Shown one piece after another: positions 1 through 9,242 of a DNA stretch of 64,000 nucleotides (positions are counted from its first letter, which is position 1; every line of letters begins with the position of its first letter). The stretch is from Plantactinospora soyae (GTDB taxonomy: Bacteria > Actinomycetota > Actinomycetes > Mycobacteriales > Micromonosporaceae). The stretch covers positions 2,728,001 through 2,792,000 of the forward strand of contig NZ_JADBEB010000001.1 in NCBI RefSeq assembly GCF_014874095.1, written 5' to 3'. A program made the position numbers and the translations under genes. The notes under the pieces were generated by a model. It was not told the DNA's origin and ran no database searches. It saw only the letters and a program-made list of their open reading frames with translations.

Positions 1-1465
1 CCTTGCACAGATAGTTACCGGCAGCCAAGGCCGCGTCGTCGATGCTGTGCGGGTTCTCCACGCCGTCGCCGTCGGCGTCGGCCCCGTCCTGGGCCCAGGT
101 GGTGGGGATGAACTGCATCGGACCGACCGCTCGGTCGTACGTGGCGTCGTCGTCGAGCCGGCCGTCCTCGGTATCCATGATCCGCATTCGGCCGCCGTTG
201 CCGTCCAGCGGCAGTCCGATGATCTCCGGAGCCGCCACCCCGTTCGCCCCCAGGACGGCCCCGTTGGCACTTCCGTGGCCGGATTCGACCCTTCCGATCG
301 CGGCCAGCGTGGTCCAGCGCAGTGCGCAACCGGGCATCGACTGGCCGAGGCGCATTTCGGCGTAGCCGTACGCCTGCATGGCCACCGCCGGGACGCCGAC
401 CCGGCTGCCCACCTGACTCGCCCAGCCGGCCAGAACGTCGGACGGGCGCCCGCCGACCGCGTTCCAGGGGGGCACCGGCACGGTCGGGGTGCCCAGCGGC
501 GGCATGTTCGGCAGGCCCGAGGGCAGGCCGCCGGGGTTGGCGGTGAATCCGGGCCCGCCCAGCTCGGGCAGCGGGGTGCTCGACGTGGCCGTCGCCTCGA
601 CCGCCCGGGGGGCCCGCGCGGTCGCCGGAATCAGGAAGGCGCCCGCCGCAGCGGTCGCCGCGACCAGGGCGAACAGCAGCAGCGCGGGGAGGGTGAGCCG
701 GCCACTGGGGCGCCGGGACCAGGCCCGTACCGACCGTGCGGTCGTCCGGGGCGACGGCCAGTGGTGCACCGCGTGTGCGAACCGTACTCGGATCCGGCGG
801 TTCACCCCGGCCTGCCCCACGGCCGGCACATCGAGGTCGATGACCGTGTCGGCCGGTTTTCCGTCCGGCCCGGTCGCCGGCTTCGCGCCCGGTTCGGTCG
901 CCGGCTTCGTCTCCGGGGCGGTGCTCGCCGCCGCACCCGGCTCGGCGGTCGACTTCGCGTCCGGCCCGGTCGTCGGCTTCGCTTCCGCCCGGGGGACCGG
1001 TGCCGTCGCCGGCCCGCCGCTCCCGGTCCCGGTCGAGGCATCGGCGGCGACGGAGGCGGCGGGGGAGGCAGCGGAGGAGGTCGTGGCGGCCGTCTCGGTG
1101 GCGGCAGCGGAGGTCGTGGTGGCCGCGTCACCGGCAGCGGAGGTAGTGGCGGTAGTGGCGGCGGCCTCGGCGGTCGGAGTGGTGGCAGCCGGTGTCTCGG
1201 CCGTGGCGGCGGCCACCGACTCGTGTCCGGCGGCGGCCGGGCCGGCTTTGGTGGTCGAGGGCTCGCCGGTCGGAATCTCGACGGTCGCCGGTGACGATGC
1301 CGCCGCGGATTCCGGTCCGGTGGTCGCGGCGGACTCCGGCGCGGAACCGGAGACCGGCTCGGATCCGGCCCGGGGCCGGGGCACGGTTGCGGGCGCCTGA
1401 TCAGGAGCGGGCTCCGGATCGGGGGCGGCGCCCGAGCTGGCCAACGGCCCGTCGTAGAAGGGCAC
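1..1465 (-). CDS. Membrane-anchored lytic transglycosylase (3' end outside window)
   Basis: Peptidoglycan lytic transglycosylase acting outside the membrane. The GTG at 1463-1465 follows a GAGG-type site; 488 residues lie in the window and the C-terminus is beyond base 1. Residues 1-230 are Ala/Thr/Pro-rich and look disordered. A transmembrane helix lies at about 257-278, then a Pro/Gly linker and the catalytic domain. The motif IGRVESGHG places the likely catalytic Glu at 394, and GPMQFIPTTW plus DADGDGVENP match the SLT-like lytic transglycosylases of actinomycetes. Topology is inferred: cytoplasmic low-complexity head, extracellular enzyme. The start is uncertain because the head has no conserved sequence. 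Confidence 0.85.
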   Translation of the reverse strand, partial: MPFYDGPLASSGAAPDPEPAPDQAPATVPRPRAGSEPVSGSAPESAATTGPESAAASSPATVEIPTGEPSTTKAGPAAAGHESVAAATAETPAATTPTAEAAATTATTSAAGDAATTTSAAATETAATTSSAASPAASVAADASTGTGSGGPATAPVPRAEAKPTTGPDAKSTAEPGAAASTAPETKPATEPGAKPATGPDGKPADTVIDLDVPAVGQAGVNRRIRVRFAHAVHHWPSPRTTARSVRAWSRRPSGRLTLPALLLFALVAATAAAGAFLIPATARAPRAVEATATSSTPLPELGGPGFTANPGGLPSGLPNMPPLGTPTVPVPPWNAVGGRPSDVLAGWASQVGSRVGVPAVAMQAYGYAEMRLGQSMPGCALRWTTLAAIGRVESGHGSANGAVLGANGVAAPEIIGLPLDGNGGRMRIMDTEDGRLDDDATYDRAVGPMQFIPTTWAQDGADADGDGVENPHSIDDAALAAGNYLCK

Positions 1466-1569
1466 GGCAGGCCTCAGGGGTCGAGTCGTCGATGTCTCCT
1501 CGCGGTCCGCCACCCGTCGAGTATTACCCATCGGCCGGAGAACGTCAGGTCTGGCCGTACGCTGTTCAC

Positions 1570-1788
1570 ATGCCCCGGTACGAGTTCCGTTGCCGCGCCT
1601 GCGGCGACACCTTCGAGATCAACCGGCCGATGGCCGAGGCTTCGGCCCCGGCGTCCTGCCCGCACGGACACGACGACACGGTCAAGCTACTGTCGACGGT
1701 CGCGATGACCGGCCGTGGTGGCTCGGCGGGCGCGGCTCCGACCGCCCCCACGGGCGGCGGCTGCTGCGGCGGCGGTTGCGGCTGCTGA
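1570..1788 (+). CDS. Small FmdB-type zinc-ribbon protein
   Basis: A 72-residue protein opening MPRYEFRCRACGDTFE, the typical FmdB/CxxC regulatory-domain start. The first metal pair is CRAC (residues 9-12); the second half of the ribbon reads CPHGHDD, so a Cys-His arrangement replaces the usual CxxC. The C-terminus is Gly/Cys-rich with five closely spaced cysteines in its last nine residues. It stands alone, divergent from the transglycosylase. Function is unknown; FmdB proteins are named after an amidase regulator, and the window contains a second, longer member at 54940-55371. Confidence 0.8.
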   Translation: MPRYEFRCRACGDTFEINRPMAEASAPASCPHGHDDTVKLLSTVAMTGRGGSAGAAPTAPTGGGCCGGGCGC

Positions 1789-1985
1789 CCCCGCCGGTCG
1801 ACCGTCCGGGCCCGGGCCCCCTCCCTACCGGACGGTGAGGACGACTCACGACCGTGATGTCGGTTTCGTGGCACAGTCCCCGGTTAGCACCTTGGTACGG
1901 CGTCGCCCGTCCGTTCCTACGATGGGCCAGAGCATGAATATGCGGCAGCATGAACGCGACTTCCAGGGGGCGGGAGGTTCCAGGC

Positions 1986-4817
1986 ATGTCAGCACGGATC
2001 CACCTGCCGAGCGGGCTGGTGACATTCATGTTCACCGACATCGAGGGCTCCACGCGACTGGCCCAGATGCTCGGTTCCGGCTACCGCCCGGTGCTCAGCG
2101 AGCACCGGCGCCTGCTGCGGGCGACGCTGGCCGCCAGTGACGGAACGGAACTCTTCACCGAGGGTGATTCGTTCTTCGTCGCGTTCGCCGACGCGTCGGC
2201 CGCGCTGGACGCCTCGCTGGCCGCCCAACGGGCGCTGAACAGCCACGAGTGGCCCACCCCGGAGGCCACCCCACGGGTACGGATGGGCCTGCACACCGGC
2301 CACGCCGAACCACTCGCCGGGGAGTACGCCAGCGCCGAGGTGCACCGGGCCGCCCGGATCGCCGCCGCCGCGCACGGCGGCCAGGTGCTCTGCTCCGGAG
2401 CGACCGCCCGGTACGCCGCACCACTGCCGCCCGGGGCGTCCCTGCTCGACCTCGGGCTGCACCGGTTACGCGGCTTCGACGACCGGGAGCGGCTCTTCCA
2501 ACTGATCGCCCCGGGGCTGGAGCGTCAGTTCCCCCGCCCCCGGACCGCCGACGCCATTCCGCACAACCTGCCGACCCAGGTCACCTCGTTCGTGGGCCGG
2601 AAGGTGGAGCGGGCCGAACTCGACCGGCTGATCGACGACCACCGGCTGGTCACCGTGGTCGGGGCCGGCGGGGCCGGAAAGACCCGGCTGGCGGTGGAGC
2701 TGGCCGGCGGCGTGGTCGAGTCCTACCCGGACGGCGTCTGGTTCGTCGACATCGCCACGGTGACCGACCCGGGTCTGGTCGCCTTCGCGGTCGCCGCGGT
2801 GCTCGGGCTGCGACCGGAGCCCGGCCGGCCGATGCTGGAGACCCTGGTGGAGTTCGCCGCGTCCCGACGGATGCTGGTGGTGCTGGACACCTGCGACGCC
2901 CAGCCGGCCGCCTGTGCCGACGTGATCTCGCGGCTGCTCGCCGGCGGCAGCGGCGTACGGGTGCTGGCCACCAGCCGCGAGTCGCTCGGCCTGCCCGGCG
3001 AGGTGATCTGGCGGATCCCGCCACTGTCGGTCGATCCGGCACCCGGGGGTGGCCCGAGCGAGGCGGTCACGCTGCTGCTCGACCGTACCGCCGCCGCCCG
3101 GGGTGGGCGTCGGGCCGGCCCGGCCGAGTCGGCCGATCTGCAACGGGTGGTGACCCGACTGGACGGGCTGCCGCTGGCGATCGAACTGGCCGCCGCCCGG
3201 CTGCGGGTGCTCTCCGCCAGTCAGCTCGCGGAACGGCTGGACGACGTGCTCGGCGCGCTGGACGCGGGGCGTGACGACGTCGAGCCCACCCCGGCGGCGG
3301 GCCGGAGTTGGGTCGCCAACCAGCAGGACACGGTCGACCTGGCGGCGGCGGCCCGGGGCGTGGCGCCACCGCCGGGGGCTCGGGCCGTCCAGCGGTCGGC
3401 GACCCAACGGCACGTGACGATGCAGGCGACGGTGACCTGGTCGTACCGCACCCTCGGGCCCCGGGCGGCTCGGCTGCTGCGCTGGCTTGCGGTCTTCTCC
3501 GGCCCGGTGGACCTGGCGACGGTGGAGTGGCTGCTCGACGACGACCCGCTCGATCCGCTGTCGGTACTGGTCGACAAGTCGATGATCCAGGCCGAGCCGA
3601 ACGTCTCCGGCAGCACGTACCGGATGCTCGACCCGATCCGGGCGTACGCGGCCCGCCGGCTGGTCGACGCGGGAGAGGAACAGACCGCCCGGGACCGGCA
3701 CGTCGCGTGGGGCCTGCACGCGTTGCAGCGGGCCCACCTCGGTCCGGACGACCGGCCGGTGACCCTCTCCCTGTACGCGCTGGACCCGCTCGCCGACGAG
3801 ATGCGGGCCGGGCTGCGCTGGACGGTCACCGGAGGCAGCGCCCGACAGGGGCTGCAACTGGCCAGTGGACTGGACGAGTGGTGGCGGGAGCGGGGGCTCG
3901 CCCGGGAGGGGCGGTTGTGGCTGTTCCGCCTCTACGGTCGGATCGCCGAGACCGGCGAGCAGATTCCGGAGGCGGAAGTCGCGGCGGCGTACCACATGCA
4001 CTCGCAGCATGCCGGCGCGGACGGTGAGTTCGCCGAGGAGCTGCGCTTCTCGCAGCGGGCGGAGTCCGCTGCCCGGCAGGCCGGCGACATCGGCCTGCTC
4101 GTCCGGGTCCTCGCCGGTCGGGCCGCGCCGCTGATCGACATGGGACGGTTCCACGAGGCCGAGCGGGTGTGCCGGGAGGTGATCGCCCGGGCCGAAGCGG
4201 AGAACGTCGCCGGCGAGGCGCTGCTCGCCGTCTACAGCCTGGCCGAACTGCTGTGGCGCCGGGGGGCGTTGGACGAGGCGGCCGACCTGCTCGGCGGGGC
4301 CCGGCCGGTGGAGGCGGCCCGGCCGACCGATCGGGGCAAGCGCTCCGTCGACATGCTCCTCGGCATGGTGGCGTTGGCCCGGGGTGACCTGGTCGCCGCG
4401 CACGACCACCTGGTGGTCGCCCTGCGGTCGCGGATGAGTTACGGCTATCTCGCTCGCGCCTGCGACACGGTGAACGCGATCGCGGTGCGCTGCGCGGGCG
4501 GCGGGGATCCGAGGGCGGCGGCCCGGCTGTTCGGCGCGGCCCAGTTGACCCGCTCGGCGATGCGCTGCACTCCCGGCACCTTCGGGGCGTACTGGATCCA
4601 GGAGCAGTCGGCGCTGCGGGCGGTGATGGGCGACACGGCCTTCGACACGGCGTACGCCACCGGTGCGGAACTGACCCTCGAAGAGGCGGCGGCGGTGGCC
4701 CTGGAGGTCGACCATCCCGATCTGGCCGACGGTTCGATCCGGTTCGCCAACGTCGAGACACCGGCTCCGCGTCCTCGTCCACGGGAGCCGCTCGACGCTC
4801 CACACGAAGGCGGGTAG
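1986..4817 (+). CDS. Class III cyclase domain fused to STAND (AfsR/LuxR-like) ATPase
   Basis: A 943-residue signalling protein. Residues 11-175 form an adenylate/guanylate cyclase domain with metal Asp18 (TFMFTDIEGST) and Asp61 (FTEGDSFF); the usual catalytic VNRAAR motif reads VHRAAR. Residues about 200-480 are an NB-ARC/AAA module with Walker A GAGGAGKT at 226-233, Walker B LVVLDTCD and sensor motif LATSRESL. The rest is helical TPR-like repeat, and there is no C-terminal LuxR DNA-binding domain. The start at 1986 follows GGGAGG; an in-frame ATG at 1950 lacks a site. Likely a soluble sensor-switch; ligand unknown. Confidence 0.85.
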   Translation: MSARIHLPSGLVTFMFTDIEGSTRLAQMLGSGYRPVLSEHRRLLRATLAASDGTELFTEGDSFFVAFADASAALDASLAAQRALNSHEWPTPEATPRVRMGLHTGHAEPLAGEYASAEVHRAARIAAAAHGGQVLCSGATARYAAPLPPGASLLDLGLHRLRGFDDRERLFQLIAPGLERQFPRPRTADAIPHNLPTQVTSFVGRKVERAELDRLIDDHRLVTVVGAGGAGKTRLAVELAGGVVESYPDGVWFVDIATVTDPGLVAFAVAAVLGLRPEPGRPMLETLVEFAASRRMLVVLDTCDAQPAACADVISRLLAGGSGVRVLATSRESLGLPGEVIWRIPPLSVDPAPGGGPSEAVTLLLDRTAAARGGRRAGPAESADLQRVVTRLDGLPLAIELAAARLRVLSASQLAERLDDVLGALDAGRDDVEPTPAAGRSWVANQQDTVDLAAAARGVAPPPGARAVQRSATQRHVTMQATVTWSYRTLGPRAARLLRWLAVFSGPVDLATVEWLLDDDPLDPLSVLVDKSMIQAEPNVSGSTYRMLDPIRAYAARRLVDAGEEQTARDRHVAWGLHALQRAHLGPDDRPVTLSLYALDPLADEMRAGLRWTVTGGSARQGLQLASGLDEWWRERGLAREGRLWLFRLYGRIAETGEQIPEAEVAAAYHMHSQHAGADGEFAEELRFSQRAESAARQAGDIGLLVRVLAGRAAPLIDMGRFHEAERVCREVIARAEAENVAGEALLAVYSLAELLWRRGALDEAADLLGGARPVEAARPTDRGKRSVDMLLGMVALARGDLVAAHDHLVVALRSRMSYGYLARACDTVNAIAVRCAGGGDPRAAARLFGAAQLTRSAMRCTPGTFGAYWIQEQSALRAVMGDTAFDTAYATGAELTLEEAAAVALEVDHPDLADGSIRFANVETPAPRPRPREPLDAPHEGG

Positions 4818-5004
4818 GACATTCCTGCGGAAGTGTCGCCGAATTTCGTTTCCATCGGGATCCGGCACCGATATCTGATCTTGATAAGACCGTCGTCCGA
4901 TACCGGGAGCGCTCCGCGCTTCGCACCGTTCGGGTCAATTCCCGGCCGACGCACGTGATGACAACAGCGACATCTGCCATTCGGGCGACCGGGTCGCCAG
5001 ACGG

Positions 5005-5040
5005 CGATGCTCCCGTACCCCGGGGGGTACGGGAGCATCG
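5005..5040. terminator. Perfect 17-bp inverted repeat, terminator
   Basis: Arms 5005-5021 and 5024-5040 are exact complements (CGATGCTCCCGTACCCC and its complement). It lies between the cyclase/STAND gene on the plus strand and DUF397 on the minus strand, so it can serve both. There is no T-run, as is usual for actinomycete terminators. The remaining 200 bases of this gap show no gene. Confidence 0.8.
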
Positions 5041-5052
5041 GAGTAGCGGTAA

Positions 5053-5241
5053 TCAGTGTTGCTTGGCGAGGCCGACGAACGAGCGCCACGCCTGGGTGTC
5101 GAACGTGAGGACGGGGCCGCCGGGATCCTTGCTGTCCCGGACTCCGACCACGTCCGACAGGTTGTCCGCCACCTCTAGGCACGCGCCGCCGTTACCGCCG
5201 GAGCGGGTCGACTTGCGCCAGCTGGCACCGCTTAGGTCCAT
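5053..5241 (-). CDS. DUF397 domain protein
   Basis: A 62-residue protein with the DUF397 signature WRKSTRSGGNGGACLEVA near its start and VRDSKDPGGPVLTF in the middle. It overlaps the last 10 bases of the XRE regulator gene upstream, the standard arrangement in actinomycetes, where tens of such pairs may occur per genome. In Streptomyces, paralogous WhiJ-like/DUF397 pairs influence development and antibiotic production, and the small partner is thought to modulate the HTH protein. That role is family knowledge; nothing here shows the target genes. Confidence 0.9.
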   Translation of the reverse strand: MDLSGASWRKSTRSGGNGGACLEVADNLSDVVGVRDSKDPGGPVLTFDTQAWRSFVGLAKQH

Positions 5242-6029
5242 ATCCTTGACACTTCCTTGATCAGCTCGAGTGACTGTTTGACCGGAAGGGCGTGATTGCG
5301 TACGACCTCCCACATTCGGGCTAGTCTAGCAATTTCGCCCGCCTCGTCCACTATCTGAGCTTTGAGCTGGTTGTCGGCATATCCGACGCGTTTGTCGTCC
5401 GGCATCTCCGCGATGATGAACTGCCCAGCCAGCCCGAGATACATGCCTGTGGTCGCCGGAACCACCTGCACCTGGATGTGGTCCAGTGCGGCGAACTCGA
5501 TGATCCGCTCGACCTGCTCCCGCATCAGGCCGGCCTGATCGGGCACCGGCCGGTGCAGCACCGCCTCGTCGATGACCGAGATGAGCTGCGGGGGTACCTC
5601 CTGGTTGAGGATCGCCTGCCGGGCCAGCCGCGAGGCGACGTGCCGGTCGATCTCCTCGGCGGTGAACCGGCCACCGGCCAGGGTCGCCCGGGCGTACGCC
5701 TCGGTCTGCAACAGCCCCGGCACGTACGCCGGCTCGAACCAGCGCAGCAGCACCGCTTCCCGTTCGATCTCAAGCCAGTCGCGCAGCCAGATTGGCGCGG
5801 TATCGAAACTGGCGAGTTTCACCAATAGTCGGGTGTACGCCCCACCGGTCTGGAACGCCTTGTCCACGGCGGCGACGTAGTCGCCGGTAGGTGGTCGGTG
5901 CCGCGTTTCCACCGAGCTGACGTGCGTCGGAGAAAACCTGACTCTGTGCGCCCACTCCTCTTGGGTCATGGACCGGGATGTTCGTGCCTCGATCAACTCC
6001 TCGACCAGAAGGTCCACCGCAGCGCCCAT
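5232..6029 (-). CDS. XRE-family HTH regulator with DUF5753 ligand-like domain
   Basis: A 265-residue protein. Residues about 8-65 form an XRE helix-turn-helix (SMTQEEWAHRVRFSPTHVSSVE), and about 95-260 the DUF5753 domain with EREAVLLRWFEPAYVPGLLQTEAYARA. It belongs to the WhiJ-like family of actinomycetes and overlaps its DUF397 partner downstream. GGAGG precedes the ATG at 6029. It is divergent from a small Cys/Arg-rich protein at 6279, sharing a 249-base promoter region; in other actinomycetes such regulator pairs also sit beside similar small CRCG proteins (recollection). Confidence 0.9.
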   Translation of the reverse strand: MGAAVDLLVEELIEARTSRSMTQEEWAHRVRFSPTHVSSVETRHRPPTGDYVAAVDKAFQTGGAYTRLLVKLASFDTAPIWLRDWLEIEREAVLLRWFEPAYVPGLLQTEAYARATLAGGRFTAEEIDRHVASRLARQAILNQEVPPQLISVIDEAVLHRPVPDQAGLMREQVERIIEFAALDHIQVQVVPATTGMYLGLAGQFIIAEMPDDKRVGYADNQLKAQIVDEAGEIARLARMWEVVRNHALPVKQSLELIKEVSRIWT

Positions 6030-6278
6030 CTACGCGTCCTCCACTCGAAATGTGCCAGCAACTCCCCAGCCCACTCGCGACTACGCACAACGGAGTTTCG
6101 AACTGCGCAAACAGGCCGGATCTCTAGCGACATTAAATGCCTCCACACAAGACTGTCATCAGCGGAACCGCTCGGGGTCGAGTGGGACGGGCGGAACCGC
6201 TGGGGGGACCGCCCGGGGCGGGCACCACGCGGGCGGCCCCCCGCTTCCCAGATCACGTGGCGAAGAGGGGGTCGCGAA

Positions 6279-6581
6279 ATGAGCTGGCTACGACATACGC
6301 CGGAACGACATCGCCGGGACTGGCGCCGACTGTGGCGGTACTGCCGGTGCGGTCTCCGGTGGGGGTGCCCCGACTGGGAGGCCGTGGCGGCGCTGGCGCC
6401 GATCCCGCCGCCGTCTCCGCAGGCCCGGCCCGCCGACCCGCAGGTGGCCCCCGACCGGCCGACCCGCCTGCGGTCCAGGAACCAGCGGTACGCCTGGGAC
6501 GACTCCACCGGTCAACTTCCGGCCCGGGTCGAACCGGTCACCTCCGGCCGGGCGGAAACCGCGCCTCGACATTACCCGTAA
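6279..6581 (+). CDS. Small Arg/Trp-rich CRCG-motif protein next to XRE pair
   Basis: A 100-residue hypothetical protein. The N-terminal third is basic and Trp-rich (DWRRLWRYCRCGLRWGCPD), with three cysteines that could hold a metal; the rest is Pro-rich, ending with RYAWDDSTGQLP. Similar small proteins with a CRCG..W.CPD core are common next to XRE/DUF397 pairs in Streptomyces and Micromonospora (recollection). The ATG at 6279 has a GAGGGGG site about ten bases upstream. Function unknown; the divergent placement suggests shared control with the XRE regulator. Confidence 0.6.
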   Translation: MSWLRHTPERHRRDWRRLWRYCRCGLRWGCPDWEAVAALAPIPPPSPQARPADPQVAPDRPTRLRSRNQRYAWDDSTGQLPARVEPVTSGRAETAPRHYP

Positions 6582-6584
6582 CCC

Positions 6585-6626
6585 GCTTGGGACCGGCGCC
6601 GACGGCAACCGGCGCCGGTCCCAAGC
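6585..6626. terminator. 16-bp stem terminator between convergent genes
   Basis: Arms GCTTGGGACCGGCGCC (6585-6600) and its exact complement (6611-6626) flank a 10-base loop. It sits directly after the CRCG protein stop and before the phospholipase stop, so it ends both transcripts. Confidence 0.85.
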
Positions 6627-6649
6627 AATTCAGGGTCGCGGTACGGAGA

Positions 6650-7195
6650 TCAGCGAGCCGCCGCTGCCGCCGCCCGGCGCTCGCCGTCGGCCTTGAGCTC
6701 CGCCGCCTTGTCCAGGTCGGACTGCGAGATGATCACGGACCCGAACACCCGTACGGCCTGGTAGTAGGTCCACGCCAGGCTGTTGCAGGCCGGCCGGACG
6801 AACACGTTGTACGTCGCGCAGGACCGTCGCAGGTCCTCGTAGAAGGCGCTGTCCAGTCGGGCCTTGTTCGGGTCGAACTGGCTGACCGCCTTGTAGTTGC
6901 GGTACCCGAAGTCGTGCCGGTAGCAGGAAAGTTCGAAGTCGAATCCGAGCGGGTTGTCCGGGCTCGACGAGCAGTAGTCGGTGGTCCAGTTGAACGCGTA
7001 GTCGGCCCAGGCACCCTGGTTGGTCCGGGCCGAGTTCCAGGCGTTGTAGCTGCCGGCGCTGGTCTGGGTCCAGCTCGACAGAACGGCGAGCTTCTGCTCC
7101 GGGGTGACGGCGGCGGCGGCGGGCGAGGCGGAACCGAGGATTGCCAGTACGGCGAACGTACCGGCCGCCAGGGCGGTGAGCAGGCGACGGGGCAT
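6650..7195 (-). CDS. Secreted prokaryotic phospholipase A2
   Basis: A 181-residue protein. Residues 1-28 are a Sec signal peptide with an AAAA cleavage region. The mature part carries the bacterial PLA2 signature CYRHDFGYRN, with the His-Asp catalytic pair, preceded by a Ca-loop-like stretch around CSSSPDNPLGFDF. Two further cysteine pairs fit the two disulfides of the Streptomyces violaceoruber enzyme family. It should hydrolyse the sn-2 ester of phospholipids outside the cell. GGAGG lies seven bases before the ATG. The C-terminal Ala/Lys-rich tail (AELKADGERRAAAAAAR) is an unremarkable extension. Monocistronic, with hairpins on both sides. Confidence 0.9.
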   Translation of the reverse strand: MPRRLLTALAAGTFAVLAILGSASPAAAAVTPEQKLAVLSSWTQTSAGSYNAWNSARTNQGAWADYAFNWTTDYCSSSPDNPLGFDFELSCYRHDFGYRNYKAVSQFDPNKARLDSAFYEDLRRSCATYNVFVRPACNSLAWTYYQAVRVFGSVIISQSDLDKAAELKADGERRAAAAAAR

Positions 7196-7350
7196 GAACT
7201 ACCTCCGGGTACGAGGGCGTCCCTCATGAGGGCGCCCGGGGCGGGACCGACTGTCACCGATCGGGTGATCTGGATACATGACAGTCTGGAGGAATCGTCA
7301 CCCAACGATCTCTACGCAACCTTTATTTTCGTAGGCAGGCGCCAGAACAG

Positions 7351-7386
7351 GCGAATGCTCCGGGGTAGCGGCCCCGGAGCATTCGC
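7351..7386 (-). terminator. 15-bp stem terminator after glycosyl hydrolase
   Basis: GCGAATGCTCCGGGG (7351-7365) pairs exactly with 7372-7386 around a six-base loop. It lies 24 bases past the stop of the family-10-like hydrolase (minus strand). The stretch 7196-7350 ahead of the phospholipase is relatively A+T-rich and probably holds that gene's promoter. Confidence 0.8.
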
Positions 7387-7409
7387 CCGTCAGTCCAGAT
7401 CAGCGCAGG

Positions 7410-9083
7410 TCAGCGCGTTACGAACCACGGTGGGCTGGGCTGGCTCTCGTTGGCCAGCCGGTCCAGCGCGGTGACGTAGTAGCTGTACCGCCGGCCGGGC
7501 TCGGCCGTCTCGTCGAGGTAGGACTGTGTCGATCTGCCGGTCGACCGGACGGTGCCGACCAGGTGGCCGGCGTCGGCGAAACCACACGATCCGGGCAGGC
7601 TCAGCCCGTCGAACCGGTAGATCGCGTACGACGTCGCGGCGCCGAACGGTCCGAGCCCGTCGGCCGGCTGCCACCAGCGCAGCTTGACGCCGTCGTTCTG
7701 CCGGGCGGCGCCGGTCAGCACCGGGAAGAGCAGGGGCTTTGCCGGCAGGTGTGGCATGGTCGGGATCAGGGCCGGCCGGGAGTAGTGGGCGGCGGCGTAG
7801 ACGTCGGTGGCACCGAGCCGGTTGGCCCGGACCTGGACTGCGCTGAAGTGCACGTTCCCCGCCACCTGCGGGTGGTCCCGGTTGAAGGTCAGGTGCCGCG
7901 ACATCTCGGCGGGGTCCTGCCAGGGCGCCGGCTGGGCCGGGTCGCCGATCTTGTAGTCGGCCTGCCCGACGTAGAGCTGCACCCGGGTACCGGCCACCAC
8001 CTCCGACCACCAGGGCACCAGCTTGGCGTAGTCGGCCACGGTGAACCCGATGTTCCAGTAGACCTGCGGCACGATGTAGTCGACCCACTCCTCCTTGACC
8101 CACTTGCGGGTGTCGGCGAAGTTGGCGTCGTACGACTGGGTGCCGTTCGTCTCCGAGCCGAGCGGGTCGGCCGCGGCGTTACGCCAGATGCCGAACGGGC
8201 TGACCCCGAACTTCACCCACGGCTTGACCACCTTGATCCGCTGGCCCATCTCCCGCACCAGCAGGTCGATGTTGTTCCGCCGCCAGTCCGCCTTGCTGGC
8301 GAAGTCGGCGCCGTACCGCTCGAAGGTGGCCTGGTCGGCGAAGTCCTGCCCGGCCGCCGGGTACGGGTAGAAGTAGTCGTCGAAGTGGACGCCGTCGATG
8401 TCGTACCGCTTGACCGCGTCCAGCATGGCGGTCTGGACGAACTGGCGTACCTCGGGGATGCCCGGGTTGTAGTAGAGCCGCGAGCCGGCCGCGTTGACCG
8501 GGTAGGGGACGGCCCAGCCCGGGTTGGTCCGGGCCGGGTGCCCCGGGGCGAGCTTGTCGACGTCGGGGCCGGCGCCGTCCGGCATGGAGATCCGGTACGG
8601 GTTGAACCAGGCGTGGAATTCGAGGTTGCGCTTGTGCGCCTCGGTGACCAGGTACGCCAGCGGGTCCCAGCCCGGGTCCTGCCCGCGTACCCCGGTCAGG
8701 TACTCCGACCACGGCTCGTGCGGGGACGGCCAGAACGCGTCGGCGGTCGGCCGGACCTGCACGATCACCGCGTTGTGGTTGAGCCGCTCGGCCAGGTCGA
8801 GCCAGCCGGCGTACTCGGCCTTCTGCGCGGCGATCCGGTCCGGCGCGGTCTGGGACGCCTTGGTCGGCCAGTCGATGTTGACCACGCTGGCGATCCACAT
8901 GGCCCGGAGCTGCCGCTTGGGTGTCGCGGCGTCGGTGGCGCAGCCTGCGGTGCCGGTGGATGCGGGTGCGGTGGCGGTGTCAGCTATTGGCGCGGCGGTC
9001 GCGGTCGCGGGCGCGGCGACGGCGGCGAGCGAGCCGAGCAGCGCGACGGCCAGCCCGGCGGCTCTGAGCCGATATAACTTCAT
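7410..9083 (-). CDS. Secreted family 10-like glycosyl hydrolase (GHL10/DUF187)
   Basis: A 557-residue protein with a signal peptide (residues 1-34). The GHL10 domain spans about 60-430, opening with the family motif QLRAMWIASVVNIDWP and containing GVHFDDYFYPYP and VKFGVSPFGIWRN, the TIM-barrel strands with acidic residues (DGVHFDDYF). A fibronectin-III-like region covers about 450-555. Family members are thought to cut cell-wall or exopolysaccharide glycans; the substrate is unproven. The ATG at 9083 is favoured over 9125 because AAGGGA precedes it and the signal peptide then starts cleanly (MKLYRLRAAG). Monocistronic. Confidence 0.88.
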   Translation of the reverse strand: MKLYRLRAAGLAVALLGSLAAVAAPATATAAPIADTATAPASTGTAGCATDAATPKRQLRAMWIASVVNIDWPTKASQTAPDRIAAQKAEYAGWLDLAERLNHNAVIVQVRPTADAFWPSPHEPWSEYLTGVRGQDPGWDPLAYLVTEAHKRNLEFHAWFNPYRISMPDGAGPDVDKLAPGHPARTNPGWAVPYPVNAAGSRLYYNPGIPEVRQFVQTAMLDAVKRYDIDGVHFDDYFYPYPAAGQDFADQATFERYGADFASKADWRRNNIDLLVREMGQRIKVVKPWVKFGVSPFGIWRNAAADPLGSETNGTQSYDANFADTRKWVKEEWVDYIVPQVYWNIGFTVADYAKLVPWWSEVVAGTRVQLYVGQADYKIGDPAQPAPWQDPAEMSRHLTFNRDHPQVAGNVHFSAVQVRANRLGATDVYAAAHYSRPALIPTMPHLPAKPLLFPVLTGAARQNDGVKLRWWQPADGLGPFGAATSYAIYRFDGLSLPGSCGFADAGHLVGTVRSTGRSTQSYLDETAEPGRRYSYYVTALDRLANESQPSPPWFVTR

Positions 9084-9242
9084 GCGGTGCGTCCCTTCGT
9101 TGGGCTCCCCGTGACGGGTGGGCACGGCGGCCGCGTCCTCGGCGGTTTGTGCCGATGCGTTTATACCGCTGGAAGGAAATTTTCACACCGCTCGCGCCGC
9201 GCGCAAGCCCTCAATGGACCATGGACGGACGACGTACGACCA

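Noticed and set aside
2466-4868. 800-codon open frame on the minus strand opposite the cyclase/STAND gene
   Set aside because: A shadow of high G+C codon use; no domain, and composition is Arg/Gly/Pro-like across the frame.
5232-5241. Frameshift between the XRE regulator and DUF397
   Set aside because: The 10-base overlap is the normal arrangement of these pairs; both proteins are full length.
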